Assembly (NCBI RefSeq): GCF_039533685.1
Contig: NZ_BAAATZ010000037.1
Coordinates: 124,001 to 188,000 of the forward strand
From: Actinocorallia aurantiaca
Lineage (GTDB): Bacteria; Actinomycetota; Actinomycetes; Streptosporangiales; Streptosporangiaceae
Reading direction: 5' to 3'
Length of the DNA stretch: 64,000 nt
Each line of letters starts with the position of its first letter. Positions within the stretch are counted from its first letter, which is position 1. Positions 24,471 through 32,933 of the stretch are shown one piece after another. The notes under the pieces were generated by a model. The model did not search any database. It was given only the letters and a program-made list of their open reading frames with translations, and was not told the DNA's origin. A program made the position numbers and the translations under genes.

Positions 24471-24893
24471 CTAACGGTCGCAGGTGAACCAGACCGCTTT
24501 GCCGCGCACGCGGGGGTCGAGTCGAGCGTGCGCGGCATCGGTCCCCCATCGGTCCCGGCTGAGTTCGGCGACGATGCTCAGACCGCGGCCGAAGTCAGCT
24601 CTTTCCAGGGCCAACGGAAGATTTCGGGTGGGCAGGCCGTCGAAGACGGCGCAGGAGAACTCGTAGTCGTCGAAGCAGTAGATCCACAGCTCGTGCGGCG
24701 GGTAGGCGGCCGCGTGCTGGAAGGCGTTGGTCGCCAGCTCGCTGACCATGAGCGCCGCGTCGGCGATCGTCTCGCCCGGAACCTCCAGCACCGTGAGCGC
24801 CTCGCGGACCAGCGTGCGGGCGATCCGCGGACACGTGGCATCCGGGGGCAGAGACCAGGTCCAGGTCCTCCCGAGGTCTATCGCGAGCTTCAC
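24471..24893 (-). CDS. RsbW-like ATP-binding regulatory protein (HATPase)
   Basis: A ~140-residue GHKL ATPase domain without other domains, the type of anti-sigma/phosphorelay kinase found beside WhiJ-like regulators. The N-box is MVSELATNAFQHA and the G1 region ADFGRGLSIVAELS. I prefer the GTG at 24893, with AAAGG 7 bases upstream, over a GTG at 24944 that lacks a site. It is divergent from the XRE gene with a 125-base shared promoter region. Partners are unknown; its neighbours suggest a developmental or stress switch. Confidence 0.83.
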   Translation of the reverse strand: MKLAIDLGRTWTWSLPPDATCPRIARTLVREALTVLEVPGETIADAALMVSELATNAFQHAAAYPPHELWIYCFDDYEFSCAVFDGLPTRNLPLALERADFGRGLSIVAELSRDRWGTDAAHARLDPRVRGKAVWFTCDR

Positions 24894-25018
24894 AGCAGCC
24901 CTTTCGCCATCGGATGCGATCACAGCCGGTCCCCGAGCCGTCACAGCAAAGGGTGTCGTGGGAATCTCACCTGTGCAACTGACTTGCCGAAGATTCTTGG
25001 TTTCTTCTGTACTGACGC

Positions 25019-25873
25019 ATGACTCGGCAGCAAACTCCTCCTATGACTTACCGTCCGACCGTGAGAGGCCGTCGGCTGGCGCGCGAGCTGCGCCGCCTGC
25101 GCGAACGCCAAGGCCTGACCCTGCAAGACGTCGCCGACCGGCTCGGCTGGTCCCGCGCCACCGTCTCCCGGCTGGAGACCGGGCAGACCCGTCCCCGAGA
25201 CGTGGCCGAACTCCTCGACCTCTACGGGGTGACCAGCCCCGAGCGCGACGCCCTGCTCACCCTCTCCCGCGAGGCCCGCCAGATGGGCTGGTGGACCGCC
25301 TACGTCGACGTCTTCAGCGGCTCCTACGTGGGGCTGGAGGACGAGTCCTCGGAGATCCGCACCTGGGACGCCCAGCTCGTCCACGGGCTGCTGCAGACCG
25401 AGGAGTACGCGCGGGCCGTGATCACCTCGGGGCGGTTCCTGCCCAGCCAGGCGGACGTCGACCGGCGCATCCACGCCCGCCAGCAGCGCCAGGCGCTTCT
25501 GGAGCGGTCCGACGCCCCGCACCTGCACGTCGTCCTCGACGAGGCGGCGGTGCGCCGGCCGATCGGAGGCGAGTCGGTGATGCGCGACCAGCTGGTGTCG
25601 CTGGTCAACGCCGCAGATCTGGAGAACATCACCATCCAGGTCATGCCGCTGGCCCGGGGCGCGCACGCGGGGCTCGACGGCCGGTTCACGATCCTGTCGT
25701 TCCCCGACCCGGCGGACCCCGACATCGCCTATGTCGAAGGCACGATGGGTGACGTGTACATCGAGAGCGCGGAGGCAATAACTCAGCATAGGAACCGGTT
25801 CGAGCGCATCACCGACGAAGCGCTCTCCCCCGAAGAATCCGTCCGGCTGATCGCCGAGGCGGCGAAGGAGTAG
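25019..25873 (+). CDS. XRE-family regulator with DUF5753 (WhiJ-like)
   Basis: A 284-residue DNA-binding protein. Residues ~15-75 are a helix-turn-helix (LTLQDVADRLGWSRATVSRLETG). Residues ~95-275 are DUF5753 (IRTWDAQLVHGLLQTEEYARAV and VLDEAAVRRPIGG), the module of WhiJ and its many actinomycete paralogues, thought to work with a partner DUF397 protein. No ribosome site precedes the ATG at 25019; MTYRPTVRG eight codons later is an alternative start. The DUF397 gene follows after 5 bases. Confidence 0.9.
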   Translation: MTRQQTPPMTYRPTVRGRRLARELRRLRERQGLTLQDVADRLGWSRATVSRLETGQTRPRDVAELLDLYGVTSPERDALLTLSREARQMGWWTAYVDVFSGSYVGLEDESSEIRTWDAQLVHGLLQTEEYARAVITSGRFLPSQADVDRRIHARQQRQALLERSDAPHLHVVLDEAAVRRPIGGESVMRDQLVSLVNAADLENITIQVMPLARGAHAGLDGRFTILSFPDPADPDIAYVEGTMGDVYIESAEAITQHRNRFERITDEALSPEESVRLIAEAAKE

Positions 25874-25878
25874 GTCCC

Positions 25879-26055
25879 GTGGCTGAGCTCATCTGGCGCA
25901 AGTCCTCCCACAGCGGCTCCGGCGACCAGTGCGTCGAGGTCGCCGCACTGCCCGGAGGCGGGCTGGCGGTCCGCGACTCCAAGAATCCCGAGCTTCCCTT
26001 CCTCACCCTGAACGGCACGGGTTTCGCGGACTTCCTGCGGGGCCTTTCGGGCTGA
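25879..26055 (+). CDS. DUF397 protein, partner of the WhiJ-like regulator
   Basis: A 58-residue protein with a GTG start five bases after the XRE stop. WRKSSHSGSGDQCVEVA, then VRDSKNP and a final FADFLRGL, is the full DUF397 pattern. Such proteins are found next to DUF5753 regulators throughout actinomycetes and are thought to modulate them. The stop codon TGA shares its last base with an inverted repeat that controls the next gene, so the cassette ends sharply here. Confidence 0.9.
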   Translation: MAELIWRKSSHSGSGDQCVEVAALPGGGLAVRDSKNPELPFLTLNGTGFADFLRGLSG

Positions 26056-26072
26056 CTAGAACGTGTTCTAGT
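26055..26072. promoter_or_regulatory. KstR-like inverted-repeat operator before the F420 oxidoreductase gene
   Basis: ACTAGAACGTGTTCTAGT is an 8-bp perfect inverted repeat with a 2-base centre. Its core fits TNNAACNNGTTNNA, the consensus reported for mycobacterial KstR, a TetR-type repressor of sterol breakdown. It lies 31 bases before the GTG start. Confidence 0.7.
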
Positions 26073-26103
26073 CTCCAGGGACGCAGACCTGGAGGGTGGA
26101 CCC

Positions 26104-27108
26104 GTGAAACTCGGCATCAACATCGGCTACTGGCAGCGCGACCCGGAGGACGCCACCGAGACGGTGCTCGCCGCCGAACGGCAGGGGTACGACTCGGTGT
26201 TCACCGCCGAGGCCTACGGGTCCGACGCCTTCACCACCCTCGCCTGGTACGGGGCGCGCACCTCTCGGATCAAGCTGGGCACGGCCGTCGTGCAGATGTC
26301 GGCCCGCACCCCCGCGGCGACCGCGATGCACGCCCTCACCCTGGACGCGCTCTCGGGCGGCCGGCTGATCCTGGGGCTCGGCGCGTCCGGCCCCCAGGTC
26401 GTCGAGGGCTGGTACGGCGTGCCGTTCCCCAAGCCGCTGGCCCGCACCCGCGAGTACGTCGACATCCTGCGCAAGGTCTGGGCCAGGGAGCGGCCCGTCA
26501 CCAGTGACGGGCCGCACTACCCGCTGCCCTACCCGGGCGGCGCGGGCCTCGGCAAGCCCCTGCGCTCCATCACCCATCCCCTGCGCCCGGACATCCCGGT
26601 CTACCTGGGCGCAGAGGGGCCCAAGAACATCGCGCTCGCCGCCGAGCTCGCCGACGGCTGGCTGCCGCTGTTCGTCGACCCGCAGCAGATCGACTCCCTC
26701 TTCGGCGGCTCGCTGGCCGGCCGCAAGCCCGGATTCGAGATCACCGCGACCGTCACCACCGTGGTGGCCCCGCTGGAGCAGGCGCTCGCCTGGGCGAAGG
26801 TCCCGCTCGCGTTCTACATCGGCGGCATGGGCGCCAAGGAGAAGAACTTCCACCTCGACCTCATCGGCAGGCTCGGCTACGCCGAGGAGGCCGCGCACGT
26901 CCAGAAGCTCTTCCTCGAGGGCCGCCGCGACGAGGCGATCAACGCCGTCCCCGACGAGCTCGCCGACTCCATCTCCCTGCTCGGCCCGCTGGAGCGGATC
27001 AAGGAGCGGCTGGAACTGTGGAAGAGCAGCCCCGTCACCACCCTGCTGCTCGCCGGCGTCAAGGACGAGCCCACGCTCAAGGCCATCCGCGAACTGGTCG
27101 ATGCGTGA
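26104..27108 (+). CDS. LLM-class F420-dependent oxidoreductase (Rv3520c-like)
   Basis: A 334-residue luciferase-like monooxygenase-fold enzyme expected to use coenzyme F420. The sequence follows the Rv3520c subfamily closely: LGINIGYW, VFTAEAYGSDAFTTLAWYG, LGLGASGPQVVEGWYG and RTREYVDILRKVW, then LGAEGPKNIALAAELADGWLP. In mycobacteria this subfamily lies in the sterol-degradation region. The substrate is not known. A GGAGGG site precedes the GTG start. The KstR-like operator just upstream supports regulation by a TetR repressor responding to acyl-CoA or sterol intermediates. Confidence 0.88.
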   Translation: MKLGINIGYWQRDPEDATETVLAAERQGYDSVFTAEAYGSDAFTTLAWYGARTSRIKLGTAVVQMSARTPAATAMHALTLDALSGGRLILGLGASGPQVVEGWYGVPFPKPLARTREYVDILRKVWARERPVTSDGPHYPLPYPGGAGLGKPLRSITHPLRPDIPVYLGAEGPKNIALAAELADGWLPLFVDPQQIDSLFGGSLAGRKPGFEITATVTTVVAPLEQALAWAKVPLAFYIGGMGAKEKNFHLDLIGRLGYAEEAAHVQKLFLEGRRDEAINAVPDELADSISLLGPLERIKERLELWKSSPVTTLLLAGVKDEPTLKAIRELVDA

Positions 27109-27135
27109 TCGGGTCCCGCGTGATGGAATGACGCC

Positions 27136-28080
27136 ATGGAAGACGTGCTGGGACCCGGTTACGAGGCCGTCGAACTCCCCCTGGGCCGCGACTCCGAAGG
27201 CGAGGTCGTCGCCACCCTGGTGAGCCGGCGGCGCGCCGAGCCGACGCGGCGGGCCGTGCTGTACGTGCACGGCTTCGTCGACTACTTCTTCCAGACCCAC
27301 CTGGCGGACTTCTACCTGGAGCAGGGCTTCGACTTCTACGCCCTGGACCTGCGCAAGTACGGGCGCTCCCTGCGCCCGTACCAGACGCCCAACATGATCG
27401 ACAGCCTCAGCGAGTACTTCACCGAGATCGACGAGGCGGTCCGGATCATCCGCGAGGACCACGACGTCCTGCTGGTCAACGGGCACTCCACCGGCGGTCT
27501 GATCACCGCGCTGTGGGCCGACCGGGTCAAGGGCCGGGGGCTGGTGCAGGGGCTGTTCCTCAACAGCCCCTTCTTCGACCTCAACGAGTCCGCGCCCAAC
27601 CGGCTCGCCGGGACGGGGCTGGCCAGGGCGCTGCGCGGAGTCCGGCCGACCGCCAAGCTCCCGGCCGGGCTATCACCGGTCTACGTCCGGACGATCCACC
27701 GCGGCCACCAGGGCGAGTGGGACTTCGACCTGGCGCTCAAACCGCTGAAGGGATTCCCGGTCCGGGCGGGCTGGCTGGCGGCGATCCGGCGCGGGCAGAA
27801 GCGGCTGCACGCCGGGCTGGCGATCGACGTGCCGGTCCTGGTCATGTGCTCGGCCCGGACGGTCCCCGCCAAGCCCGGCGGCGACGGCATCACCGGCTCC
27901 GACATCGTCTTGGACGTCGAGCACATCGCCAGGTGGTCGCCCCGGCTCGGCCGGCACCTCACACTGGTGCGGATCGAGGGCGGCCTGCACGACCTCGTCC
28001 TGTCCGCACGACCCGCCCGGGACCGGGTGTTCGCCGAGCTGACCCGCTGGATCGGCGCCCACCTGCCCGCCAAGGGCTGA
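27136..28080 (+). CDS. Alpha/beta hydrolase, monoacylglycerol-lipase type
   Basis: A 314-residue serine hydrolase of the Hydrolase_4 (lysophospholipase/monoglyceride lipase) group. VLYVHGFVDYFFQTHLADF gives the oxyanion region; VNGHSTGGLI holds the nucleophile Ser (~119); the Asp is probably in the LDVEHIA stretch; GGLHDLVLS holds the His (~285). No signal peptide. It begins 27 bases after the F420 enzyme and might share its transcript, suggesting an ester or lactone intermediate, but this is only inferred from position. Confidence 0.85.
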   Translation: MEDVLGPGYEAVELPLGRDSEGEVVATLVSRRRAEPTRRAVLYVHGFVDYFFQTHLADFYLEQGFDFYALDLRKYGRSLRPYQTPNMIDSLSEYFTEIDEAVRIIREDHDVLLVNGHSTGGLITALWADRVKGRGLVQGLFLNSPFFDLNESAPNRLAGTGLARALRGVRPTAKLPAGLSPVYVRTIHRGHQGEWDFDLALKPLKGFPVRAGWLAAIRRGQKRLHAGLAIDVPVLVMCSARTVPAKPGGDGITGSDIVLDVEHIARWSPRLGRHLTLVRIEGGLHDLVLSARPARDRVFAELTRWIGAHLPAKG

Positions 28081-28083
28081 CGG

Positions 28084-29733
28084 CTAACGGATCCCGGCGA
28101 TCTGGAAGTCGTCGAAGTCGGCGGTCAGGCCCTTGCCGTCCCAGGCGGTCTGCTCGATCAGCAGCCCGGTGGTCCCCTCGGTCAGCGCCCCGTCCTCGTC
28201 GAGCTCCTCCAGGGCGAGCGTCCCGTTGATCCACATCCGCAGCCGTGCCGACGAGCCCTGCTTCTCGCAGGCGACCTGCAACCTGTTCTCCCCGCCAGGG
28301 GAGAACCCCGCCGCCTCCGGCCGGGTGCCGATCTCGGCGGTGCCGCGGTCCTTGGTCACCCGCCTGAGGACGATGCCCTGGCCGTCCGCGCGGACCAGGA
28401 ACCGGTATCCCTCCTCATGGGAGTCGGGGCCGAAGCACGACAGGCCCGCCGACGCGCTGGGCGTCCCGCTCATCCTGACGGTCACCGAGATCAGGGAGCG
28501 GGAGGGGATCCGCCACTCCGCCTCGGCGTTCTTGTAGGGCGAGCCGACCTCGTCGTGCAGCCTGTACTCGCTGGTGGTGACCATTCGGTAGCGTCCCTCG
28601 AGGTAGCCGTAGGTGGACGCCCCCGGAGTGAAGGAGCCGCCAGTCCAGCCCGTCCGGGTGTCGGCGAAGGCGTCGTCGAAGACCGTGCTGCTCTTCGGCG
28701 GTCCCTCGTTCCGCGTCAGGTAGACCAGCGTGGTCCCCACCAGGGTCGCCGCCACGGCCACGCCCGCGCCGATCAGCAGGTGCCGCCGGTTGCCGGGAAC
28801 CCGGCGGCGCGTGCTCCCGTCGTCGCCGTTCCGCTCCGTGAGCACGGTCGGTTCGAGCGGCGGGAAGTGGGCCGCGTGGGTGAACCCCTGTTCGGGGCTG
28901 AACGGGGACTCCGCCTGCACGGTCCGGGCGACCTGCTCCATGTCCACCCTGGTCTGCCCGGTGAGCTGGTCCAACAGCTGCTGGGCGGTCGGCCGCTCGT
29001 TCGGCTCGGGGGACAGCGCCGTCTCGACGAGCTTGCGCACGCCCTCGTCCAGGCCCTCCAGGTTCGGGGTGCCCTGGGTGACCTGGTAGAGGATGGCGGG
29101 GATGTTCGACGCGGAGAACGGGGCGTTGCCCGTTCCCGCGAACGCCACCACGCAGCCCCAGGCCCAGATGTCCGCCGCCGGCGTGGCCTCCTGCCCGCGG
29201 ATGACCTCCGGCGCCATGTAGGCGGGAGTGCCGACGAACGTGCCGGTGCGGGTGGCGGCGGCCACGGTGTCCAGGGCGCGGGCGATGCCGAAGTCGATGA
29301 CCCGGGGGCCGACGGGGGACAGCAGCACGTTGGTCGGCTTGAGGTCGCGGTGCACGATCCCCGCGCCGTGGATGGCGGCCAGCGCGGTGGCCACTCCCAC
29401 CGCCAGGTGCTCCAGGCTGGAGCCGTGCATGGGCCCCGCCTGGCGGACGTGCCCGTCCAGGTCGGGACCCTGCACGTACTCGGTGACGACGTACAGCGGG
29501 TCGTTCTCCAGGTTCGCGTCCAGGACGCTGGCCGTGCAGAACCTGCGGACCCGCTGGGCGGCGAGCACCTCGCGGCGGAACCTTTCGCGGAATATCGGTT
29601 CGTCGGCGAGCTCCGTGTTGATCACCTTGAGCGCGACCTGGCGGCCCTCGCCGTCCTGCGCGAGGTAGACGGTGCCCATGCCACCGCGGCCAAGCCTGCT
29701 CATCAGCCGGTAAGGGCCGATGTTCTGTTCCAT
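28084..29733 (-). CDS. Transmembrane Ser/Thr protein kinase with extracellular lectin-like domain
   Basis: A 549-residue PknB-type kinase. The cytoplasmic kinase domain (residues ~8-265) has LGRGGMGTVYLA, ALKVI with the ATP Lys, HRDLKPTNVLL, IDFGIAR and GTPAYMAPEV, all intact, so it should be active. A juxtamembrane linker leads to one membrane segment (~316-337, LLIGAGVAVAATLVGTTLVYL). The outer part (~345-549) reads as a beta-sandwich of the LamG/DUF1080 kind (FDDAFADTRTGWTGG, YRFLVRADGQGIVLRRV), in place of PASTA repeats, so it may sense a glycan or other surface ligand. Confidence 0.92.
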   Translation of the reverse strand: MEQNIGPYRLMSRLGRGGMGTVYLAQDGEGRQVALKVINTELADEPIFRERFRREVLAAQRVRRFCTASVLDANLENDPLYVVTEYVQGPDLDGHVRQAGPMHGSSLEHLAVGVATALAAIHGAGIVHRDLKPTNVLLSPVGPRVIDFGIARALDTVAAATRTGTFVGTPAYMAPEVIRGQEATPAADIWAWGCVVAFAGTGNAPFSASNIPAILYQVTQGTPNLEGLDEGVRKLVETALSPEPNERPTAQQLLDQLTGQTRVDMEQVARTVQAESPFSPEQGFTHAAHFPPLEPTVLTERNGDDGSTRRRVPGNRRHLLIGAGVAVAATLVGTTLVYLTRNEGPPKSSTVFDDAFADTRTGWTGGSFTPGASTYGYLEGRYRMVTTSEYRLHDEVGSPYKNAEAEWRIPSRSLISVTVRMSGTPSASAGLSCFGPDSHEEGYRFLVRADGQGIVLRRVTKDRGTAEIGTRPEAAGFSPGGENRLQVACEKQGSSARLRMWINGTLALEELDEDGALTEGTTGLLIEQTAWDGKGLTADFDDFQIAGIR

Positions 29734-29776
29734 CGGGGGCTCCTCGGGGGGACGAGTTCGCCCATTCTGGCGTAGA

Positions 29777-30739
29777 TCAGGGGATCAACAGCAACTTACC
29801 GGTGGTGCGGCGGCCCTCCAGATCCTCGTGTGCCCGCCTGGCCTCGGCCAACGGGTACCTTCCGCCCACCCGGACGTCGAGCCGGCCCGCCGCCAGCCAG
29901 CCGAAGACGTCCTCTGCCCGGGCCCGCAGCTCCTCGGGCGTGGCGACGTAGTGGGCCAGCGTCGGCCGGGTGAGGAAGAGCGAGCCCGCCCCCGACAGCC
30001 TGATCGGGTCGAACGGCGGCACCGGGCCGCTGGCCGCCCCGTACAGGGCGAGCAGGCCCCTGGGGTGGAGGGCCGCGAGGCTGCCCTCGAAGGTCGCGGC
30101 GCCGACCCCGTCGTAGACCACCGGGACGCCCCGCCCTCCGGTGAGGTCCTTGACCCGGCGGGCGAAGCCCTCGTAGCCGATGACCTCCTCGGCCCCCGCC
30201 TCGCGGGCGACGCGCTCCTTCTGCGGGGTGGAGACGGTGCCGATCACCCGCCCGCCCAGCAGCTTGACCAGCTGGGTGAGCAGCAGTCCCATGCCGCCGG
30301 CCGCGGCGTGTACCAGGACCGTGTCACCCGGCTGCACCGCGTAGGTGGAGTGGGTGAGGTAGTGGGCGGTCAGCCCCTGCAGCATGATCGAGGCGGCCCG
30401 CTCCGGCGCCACGTCCGCGGGCACCGGGACGGCACGGCCGGCGTCCACCAACGCCTTCTGGGCGTAGCCGCCGATCGCGTCGGCCGTCGCCACCACGTCG
30501 CCGGGCGCAAAGGCGGTGACGCCCTCGCCCACCGCCTCGACCTCCCCGGCGACCTCGACGCCCGGGGTGAACGGCGGGTGGGTCTCGTAGCGGCCGGTGC
30601 GGTGGTAGGTGTCGATGTAGTTGACGCCCGCCGCGGCCACCCGGACCAGCAGCTGCCCGGGACCGGGAACCGGGTCCGGCAGGTCGGCGGGGACCAGGAC
30701 CTCCGGCCCCCCGTGCTTCTCTGCGACGATCGCGCGCAT
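29777..30739 (-). CDS. NADPH:quinone oxidoreductase (zeta-crystallin type)
   Basis: A 320-residue medium-chain reductase without the structural zinc motif. VAAAGVNYIDTYHRTGRY, PGVEVAGEVEAVGEGV and the NADPH-binding VLVHAAAGGMGLLLTQLVKLLG define the Qor group; EVIGYEGFARRVKDLTGGRGVPVVYDGVG follows. A GGAGG site precedes the ATG. The upstream TetR gene on the same strand ends 31 bases before, so this enzyme is probably co-transcribed with and possibly controlled by that regulator. Confidence 0.92.
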   Translation of the reverse strand: MRAIVAEKHGGPEVLVPADLPDPVPGPGQLLVRVAAAGVNYIDTYHRTGRYETHPPFTPGVEVAGEVEAVGEGVTAFAPGDVVATADAIGGYAQKALVDAGRAVPVPADVAPERAASIMLQGLTAHYLTHSTYAVQPGDTVLVHAAAGGMGLLLTQLVKLLGGRVIGTVSTPQKERVAREAGAEEVIGYEGFARRVKDLTGGRGVPVVYDGVGAATFEGSLAALHPRGLLALYGAASGPVPPFDPIRLSGAGSLFLTRPTLAHYVATPEELRARAEDVFGWLAAGRLDVRVGGRYPLAEARRAHEDLEGRRTTGKLLLIP

Positions 30740-30770
30740 CGGCCCTCCAGGCTCTCGGGGTCTCCCCCTC

Positions 30771-31403
30771 TCAGCCGGGGGAGCACGTCCAATCTTCCCG
30801 GAGCGCGCCCAGCGCGAGCGTCACTGACTCCTCGACACGCTTCACCACCTCGCCCGGCTCGAAGACCTCGCGGCAGGCGCAGTCCTCGAAACCCACCCGG
30901 ACCGCGCCCAGGTAGATCGAGGCGAGCAGCCGGGGCCGCAGGTCGAGCGCGGGGTCGACGTCCATGCGGCGGGCCAGTTCGGCGACGAGCACGCCGGAGG
31001 TCCGGGAGTAGCGGGTCAGGTAGGCCGCGATCAGGCAGGGGTTGGTCTCCAGGACCCGGCGCAGCCGCCACATGCGCTTCATCTGGACCGAATCGCCCCG
31101 CTCCAGCCGCTCCAGCAGCCCGCGGAGCGCGGCCAGCAGCACCCCGGGCACCGATTCGTCCTCGGGCAGCGCCCGCACCCGCTCGACCAGATGCGAGTCG
31201 TACTCCAGGACGAGGCCGGTGACCACGTCCTCCTTGGTGGCGAAGTACCGGAAGAACGTGCGCTGCGAGACGTCCGCCGCCGCGGCGATCTCGTCGATGG
31301 TCGTGCTCTCGTAGCCGTGAGCCAGGAACAGCTCGAGCGCGGAGTCGATGAGCGCGAGCCTGGTGCGCTGCTTCTTGAGCTCGCGCAGCCCTCCCACCTT
31401 CAT
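30771..31403 (-). CDS. TetR-family transcriptional regulator
   Basis: A ~210-residue repressor-like protein. The N-terminal helix-turn-helix TTIDEIAAAADVSQRTFFRYFATKEDV is diagnostic. The C-terminal ligand-binding part is helical and holds ECACREVF-like Cys residues (FEDCACREVFEPG) that could be redox or metal sensitive, which would fit the quinone reductase next to it. I chose the second ATG (31403), which has proper spacing from GGGAGGG; the ATG two codons earlier abuts the site. Confidence 0.9.
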   Translation of the reverse strand: MKVGGLRELKKQRTRLALIDSALELFLAHGYESTTIDEIAAAADVSQRTFFRYFATKEDVVTGLVLEYDSHLVERVRALPEDESVPGVLLAALRGLLERLERGDSVQMKRMWRLRRVLETNPCLIAAYLTRYSRTSGVLVAELARRMDVDPALDLRPRLLASIYLGAVRVGFEDCACREVFEPGEVVKRVEESVTLALGALREDWTCSPG

Positions 31404-31529
31404 GATCATCTCCCTCCCGCCGGGCGGCCCGGGGACGAGCCGCCCAAGAATACCGGCCGGATCCGGGGGCTTCCGCCGTGTCGGCGCGAGGCGCTCCCCG
31501 GGAGATCCCCGGCTCTCACGGGCCTCAGT

Positions 31530-32207
31530 TCAGCGCGGGGAGAGCTGAAGCCGTGTGACCTGGAAGACGAAGGCCATGCAGAGGGTCGCGGCCAGGGCGA
31601 GGCAGCCCGCCGCGGCTATGCCCGTCTCCATCGCGAACCGGGCGTCGGCCAGCGAGCCGGCCCCCATCCCGGGAAAGGCGCGGGCCAGCGCCGTACCGCC
31701 CAGCAGGCTCGCCCACCAGGCCGCCACGACCAGCAGGACGCCGTGCCGCCTCGCCATGCGGTAGCGGCCGCTGGAGACCCAGACGTCGTGCACGATCCGG
31801 GGCGGCATCCACAGGTTGGCGACCGGCAGGAACCAGGCGCCGACCGTCCAGCCCCTGCGGTGGCGCATCGGGCCCGGCGCCTGCCCGTGCGCCTGCCACA
31901 GCCAGGCGAAGAACAGCACCCCGGTGACCACGGCGAGCACACCGGAGATCAGGAAGACGTCGCCGTAGGCGCGCAGCACCGGCAGGGTGAACGAGGCGTC
32001 GTAGGAGAAGGGGTTCTCCTGCTCCAGCCCGGCCAGCAGCCGCATCATGCTCACCGCGGACCCCAGCGCCAGGAAGGCGTTGAAGCCCAGCAGCACGAAC
32101 AGGCCCGTGGCCAGCGCCCGGAAGTCGCGTCGGTGCGACCAGGCGCCGCACGCTGGGCAGCGGACGGAGACGGTGGGGATGATGTCCCCGCACAGTCCAC
32201 AGGGCAT
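31530..32207 (-). CDS. DUF4328 membrane protein with N-terminal zinc ribbon
   Basis: A 225-residue integral membrane protein. CGLCGDIIPTVSVRCPACGAW (two CxxC pairs, residues 3-21) is a short zinc ribbon. Four to five hydrophobic segments follow (ALATGLFVLLGFNAFLALG, LISGVLAVVTGVLFFAWLW, ...), with the DUF4328 hallmarks RRGWTVGAWFLPVANLWMPP and VHDVWVSS. Function unknown; the family is widespread in actinomycetes. The ATG at 32207 begins the ribbon; a longer open frame upstream overlaps the divergent promoter and is rejected. Confidence 0.85.
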   Translation of the reverse strand: MPCGLCGDIIPTVSVRCPACGAWSHRRDFRALATGLFVLLGFNAFLALGSAVSMMRLLAGLEQENPFSYDASFTLPVLRAYGDVFLISGVLAVVTGVLFFAWLWQAHGQAPGPMRHRRGWTVGAWFLPVANLWMPPRIVHDVWVSSGRYRMARRHGVLLVVAAWWASLLGGTALARAFPGMGAGSLADARFAMETGIAAAGCLALAATLCMAFVFQVTRLQLSPR

Positions 32208-32257
32208 GGCCGGCTCCCGACGGAATCTCGGTGCGTGTAGAACTTCGGTCTTTTCTC

Positions 32258-32273
32258 GCAGTGTACGTACTGC
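32258..32273. promoter_or_regulatory. Inverted repeat between DUF4328 gene and divergent TetR gene
   Basis: GCAGTGTACGTACTGC has 5-bp arms (GCAGT/ACTGC) around a core that includes the perfect palindrome GTACGTAC. It is central in the 127-base gap, a usual place for a TetR operator acting on both genes. Confidence 0.5.
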
Positions 32274-32334
32274 TGACCCGCGCTTTGGGTGTCGGATACG
32301 CCACCTGGGGACGAGGACGGGAAACCTACCTGTC

Positions 32335-32907
32335 ATGCCCCGAGACAGCGTAGAGAAGACCCCTCTCCCCGTCCGAGAACCAGACCCCCGGCGCACCCAG
32401 ATCCTCGACGCCGCCCGCCGCTGCTTCATCCGCAACGGTTTCCACTCCACCTCGATGCGGGACGTCACCGCCGAGGCCAAGGTCCCCTTCACCGGCGTCA
32501 CCCGCTACTTCCGCGGCAGGGACGACGTGATCGCCGCGTTCGCCGACGAGACCGAGGCCGAGGTGCACCGGGTCTTCGCCGGCGCCTTCGGCCGGATGCC
32601 CACGCCGGTGGAGGCCTTCCCTCACGTCGAACAGGGCTTTCCCGGGCTGGCCGTCAAGGTGTGGAGCGCCGCCCTGCGCGCCTCCGCGCTGGACGGGCGG
32701 GAGGACCCGACCGCGGCGGAGTTCACCAAGGCCCTGCTGTGGTACGTCGAGCTCTACCAGCGCACCGGGCTGATCACCCGGGAGATGCCGGCGCTCAACG
32801 TGATCCGCACGCTGGTGGCCCTGGTCCACGGGTACATGGTGCAGCGCACGCTCTTCGGGGACGTCGACACCCGCGCCTTCCGGGAAGGGCTGCGCGGGCT
32901 CCGCTGA
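32335..32907 (+). CDS. TetR-family transcriptional regulator
   Basis: A 190-residue regulator. RRTQILDAARRCFIRNGFHSTSMRDVTAEAKVPFTGVTRYF is a classic TetR helix-turn-helix (shown in parts: FIRNGFHSTSMRDV, then AKVPFTGVTRYFRGRDDV). The rest is the helical effector domain (EVHRVFAGAFGRM, TKALLWYVELYQ). The ATG at 32335 is the first plausible start; the open frame upstream crosses the intergenic dyad. It is divergent from the DUF4328 gene, which is its likeliest target along with itself. Confidence 0.9.
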   Translation: MPRDSVEKTPLPVREPDPRRTQILDAARRCFIRNGFHSTSMRDVTAEAKVPFTGVTRYFRGRDDVIAAFADETEAEVHRVFAGAFGRMPTPVEAFPHVEQGFPGLAVKVWSAALRASALDGREDPTAAEFTKALLWYVELYQRTGLITREMPALNVIRTLVALVHGYMVQRTLFGDVDTRAFREGLRGLR

Positions 32908-32933
32908 CCGGCGGCCGGCGGCCGCGGGCCGAA

